Made by a program: the position numbers and the translations under genes
Assembly (NCBI GenBank): GCA_938023085.1
Contig: CALHDP010000050.1
Span: 1 to 7,474, forward strand
Source of the DNA: an uncultured Collinsella sp.
GTDB taxonomy: Bacteria > Actinomycetota > Coriobacteriia > Coriobacteriales > Coriobacteriaceae
Reading direction: 5' to 3'
Length of the DNA stretch: 7,474 nt
In this document: piece after piece, positions 6,705 to 7,474 of the stretch
Layout: every line of letters starts with the position of its first letter
Position numbering within the stretch: the stretch's first letter is position 1
The notes under the pieces: model-generated
What the model was told of the DNA's origin: nothing
The model's database searches: none
The model's input: the letters and a program-made list of their open reading frames with translations, nothing else

Positions 6705-7103
6705 ATGGCGCAATCTCAGAACAGCACGGTCGATCTGGCAACGCCGGCAACCTGCCTGATGGGGCTTACCAGCCACGGTAACGTGATGGTGGGCAATAAG
6801 GCGTTCGAGTATTACAACGAGCGCAATCCCGAGGATTATATTCAAATCCCGTGGGACGAGGTCGACTATATTGCCGCCGAGGTTTTACGCGGCACCAAGA
6901 AGATCACGCGTTTTGCCATCTTCACCAAGGACAACGGTCACTTTACGTTTTCGACGCGCGACGACAAAGAGACGTTGCGCGCGGTCCGCAAGTACGTCGA
7001 CGAGGATAAGCTCGTGCGCTCGCCCGACTTTATCGATGTGACGGCCAAGGGCGCCAAGAGCATCCCCTCCGTCATCAAAAACCTCTTCCACAAAGGCAAC
7101 TAG
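6705..7103 (+). CDS. manO: DUF956 family protein, accessory to mannose PTS (ManO-like)
   Basis: This small soluble protein has 132 residues and no signal peptide or membrane helix. It matches what I recall of the DUF956 family, found next to mannose/glucose PTS genes in lactic acid bacteria as manO. Characteristic stretches are LTSHGNVMVGNKAFEYYNER, YIQIPWDEVDYI, RFAIFTKDNGHFTFSTRD and LRAVRKYVDEDKLVRSPDF. The function is not established; a regulatory or assembly role for the transporter is inferred from its location. The start is ATG 6705, with GGAGGG at 6689-6694; upstream in-frame extension would run into the terminator hairpin. It lies 120 bases after manZ behind a hairpin and a likely promoter of its own, so its level can be set separately from the transporter. 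The symbol is less certain than the family. Confidence 0.85.
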   Translation: MAQSQNSTVDLATPATCLMGLTSHGNVMVGNKAFEYYNERNPEDYIQIPWDEVDYIAAEVLRGTKKITRFAIFTKDNGHFTFSTRDDKETLRAVRKYVDEDKLVRSPDFIDVTAKGAKSIPSVIKNLFHKGN

Positions 7104-7111
7104 CTCCTCAT

Positions 7112-7180
7112 AAGTTGCGGTGAAATAGTTCCTAAATACGGCTTTAGATGCTTCAGACAGGAACTATTCCACCGCAACTT
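7112..7180. repeat. 22-bp near-perfect inverted repeat
   Basis: The arms 7112-7133 and 7159-7180 are complementary over 22 positions with a single mismatch (A7123 against C7169). The left arm starts AAGTTGCGGTG and the right arm ends CACCGCAACTT. The loop is 25 bases. It starts nine bases after the DUF956 stop. No T-tract follows, so if it stops transcription it does not do so in the classical way. It could be a dispersed palindromic repeat (REP- or MITE-like) or an RNA-stabilising hairpin. Confidence 0.75.
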
Positions 7181-7202
7181 CGAAGTCTAGTCATGCGACG
7201 TA

Positions 7203-7228
7203 TTGCGATGCAGTAAATCTGCTACACT
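7203..7228 (+). promoter_or_regulatory. tRNA-Arg promoter with extended -10
   Basis: TGC-TACACT (7220-7228) is an extended -10 placed about ten bases before the tRNA 5' end, giving a very short leader. The nearest -35-like hexamer, TTGCGA (7203-7208), is only 14 bases away, which is short; the TGn extension may compensate. Confidence 0.55.
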
Positions 7229-7238
7229 AGTACAACAT

Positions 7239-7314
7239 GCCTCCGTAGCTCAGGGGATAGAGCACCGCTCTCCTAAAGCGGGTGTCGACGGTTCGAATCC
7301 GCCCGGGGGCACCA
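7239..7314 (+). tRNA. tRNA-Arg, anticodon CCU, CCA encoded
   Basis: The 76-base gene folds into a full cloverleaf. The acceptor GCCTCCG pairs with CGGGGGC (one T-G). The D-stem is GCTC/GAGC and the anticodon stem CCGCT/AGCGG. The loop CTCCTAA (7270-7276) gives anticodon CCT (7272-7274), which reads AGG. The variable loop is GTGTC. The T-stem GACGG/CCGCC surrounds TTCGAAT. Discriminator A7311 is followed by genomic CCA (7312-7314). One T-stem pair is a mismatch, A7288 with C7302 (positions 50 and 64), which is unusual but need not abolish function. The 3' half is duplicated nearby in both orientations. Confidence 0.96.
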
Positions 7315-7346
7315 GAGGAATATCGAGCCCGGTACCGCTACGGTGC
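7292..7346 (+). repeat. Direct repeat, copy 1 (tRNA 3' end plus half terminator)
   Basis: This 55-base segment runs from the T-loop through CCA into the terminator and is identical to 7420-7474, an offset of 128 bases. It is a candidate attachment-site core. Confidence 0.85.
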
Positions 7347-7353
7347 CGGGCTC
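7325..7353 (+). terminator. Terminator hairpin after tRNA-Arg
   Basis: A 13-bp stem, GAGCCCGGTACCG (7325-7337) with CGGTGCCGGGCTC (7341-7353) including one T-G pair, closes a CTA loop. The tail TTCTGGTCT is only moderately T-rich. Its place eleven bases after the CCA end fits a tRNA terminator. Confidence 0.75.
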
Positions 7354-7364
7354 TTCTGGTCTAA

Positions 7365-7392
7365 GGGCAGGATTCGGGCCGTCGACACCCGC
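7365..7392 (-). repeat. Inverted partial copy of the tRNA-Arg anticodon-stem to T-arm region
   Basis: Bases 7370-7392 are the reverse complement of tRNA bases 7278-7300 at 21 of 23 positions. The two differences (7377 and 7378) become G-U pairs in RNA. GGGC at 7365-7368 extends the match to tRNA base 7304 after one inserted A (7369). The match is too long to be chance and indicates an inverted duplication. Confidence 0.8.
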
Positions 7393-7403
7393 GTCACCAA
7401 TTT

Positions 7404-7413
7404 CCCCGCGGGG
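7404..7413. repeat. CCCCGCGGGG palindrome between the tRNA fragments
   Basis: A perfect 10-bp GC palindrome followed by GGAGTTTT lies just before the second tRNA 3' copy. With no loop it is a poor hairpin. It may mark a junction or be a chance feature of GC-rich DNA. Confidence 0.3.
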
Positions 7414-7419
7414 GGAGTT

Positions 7420-7474
7420 TTCGAATCCGCCCGGGGGCACCAGAGGAATATCGAGCCCGGTACCGCTACGGTGC
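7420..7474 (+). repeat. Direct repeat, copy 2: truncated tRNA-Arg 3' fragment
   Basis: An identical copy of 7292-7346 that reaches the window edge and may continue. The bases before it (GGGGGAGTT) do not match the tRNA 5' T-stem, and no D-arm or anticodon arm precedes it. It is therefore a pseudo-tRNA fragment, not a second tRNA gene. Tandem or integrative-element origin is likely. Confidence 0.85.

Noticed and set aside
7365..7474. A second complete tRNA gene downstream of tRNA-Arg
   Set aside because: Only the T-loop to CCA part is present; the 5' T-stem does not pair and no D-arm or anticodon arm can be drawn.

Overview
The window looks like a chromosomal segment of a high-GC anaerobic Gram-positive bacterium, most likely a gut Coriobacteriia member such as Collinsella. 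This is an inference from GC-rich codon use, strong AGGAGG-type ribosome binding sites, and the combination of a multi-cluster iron-sulfur flavoprotein, HypA and a Firmicutes-type mannose PTS with a DUF956 partner. All genes read on the + strand.

Positions 1-3483 hold a two-gene redox unit. A 925-residue protein fuses a winged-helix-like and cysteine-rich N-terminus, a [4Fe-4S] ferredoxin module, a GltD-like FAD/NAD(P) oxidoreductase and a C-terminal ferredoxin module. It is followed 59 bases later by hypA, a nickel-insertion chaperone. Upstream lies a four-half-site operator built from TTGAC/GTCAA, with two-fold symmetry at several levels.

Positions 3484-3820 are a 337-base intergenic region. 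It has a long-range inverted repeat, two copies of GTTTAAACAAA and a TATAAT box. It leads into a mannose-family PTS operon at 3821-6584: EIIAB (manX), EIIC (manY) and EIID (manZ). A strong hairpin with a T-rich tail follows manZ, and a good promoter match (TTGAAA/TACACT) lies over that hairpin. The DUF956 gene (manO-like, 6705-7103) begins right after it. The sugar would be phosphorylated through EIIA His9 and EIIB His175 while it passes through the EIIC/EIID membrane complex; DUF956 is a usual accessory gene of such operons.

Positions 7104-7474 hold no protein gene. They contain a 22-bp near-perfect inverted repeat, an extended -10 promoter, a tRNA-Arg(CCU) gene with encoded CCA, and a hairpin terminator. 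Next come an inverted partial copy of the tRNA T-arm region and then a direct copy (55 bases up to the window edge) of the tRNA 3' end plus terminator. This looks like the scar or edge of site-specific integration or local duplication at a tRNA gene, and it is the most unusual part of the window.

I see no complete novel defence or mobile system here. The best leads are the composite operator, the fused flavoprotein with HypA, and the tRNA-derived repeat cluster at the right end.
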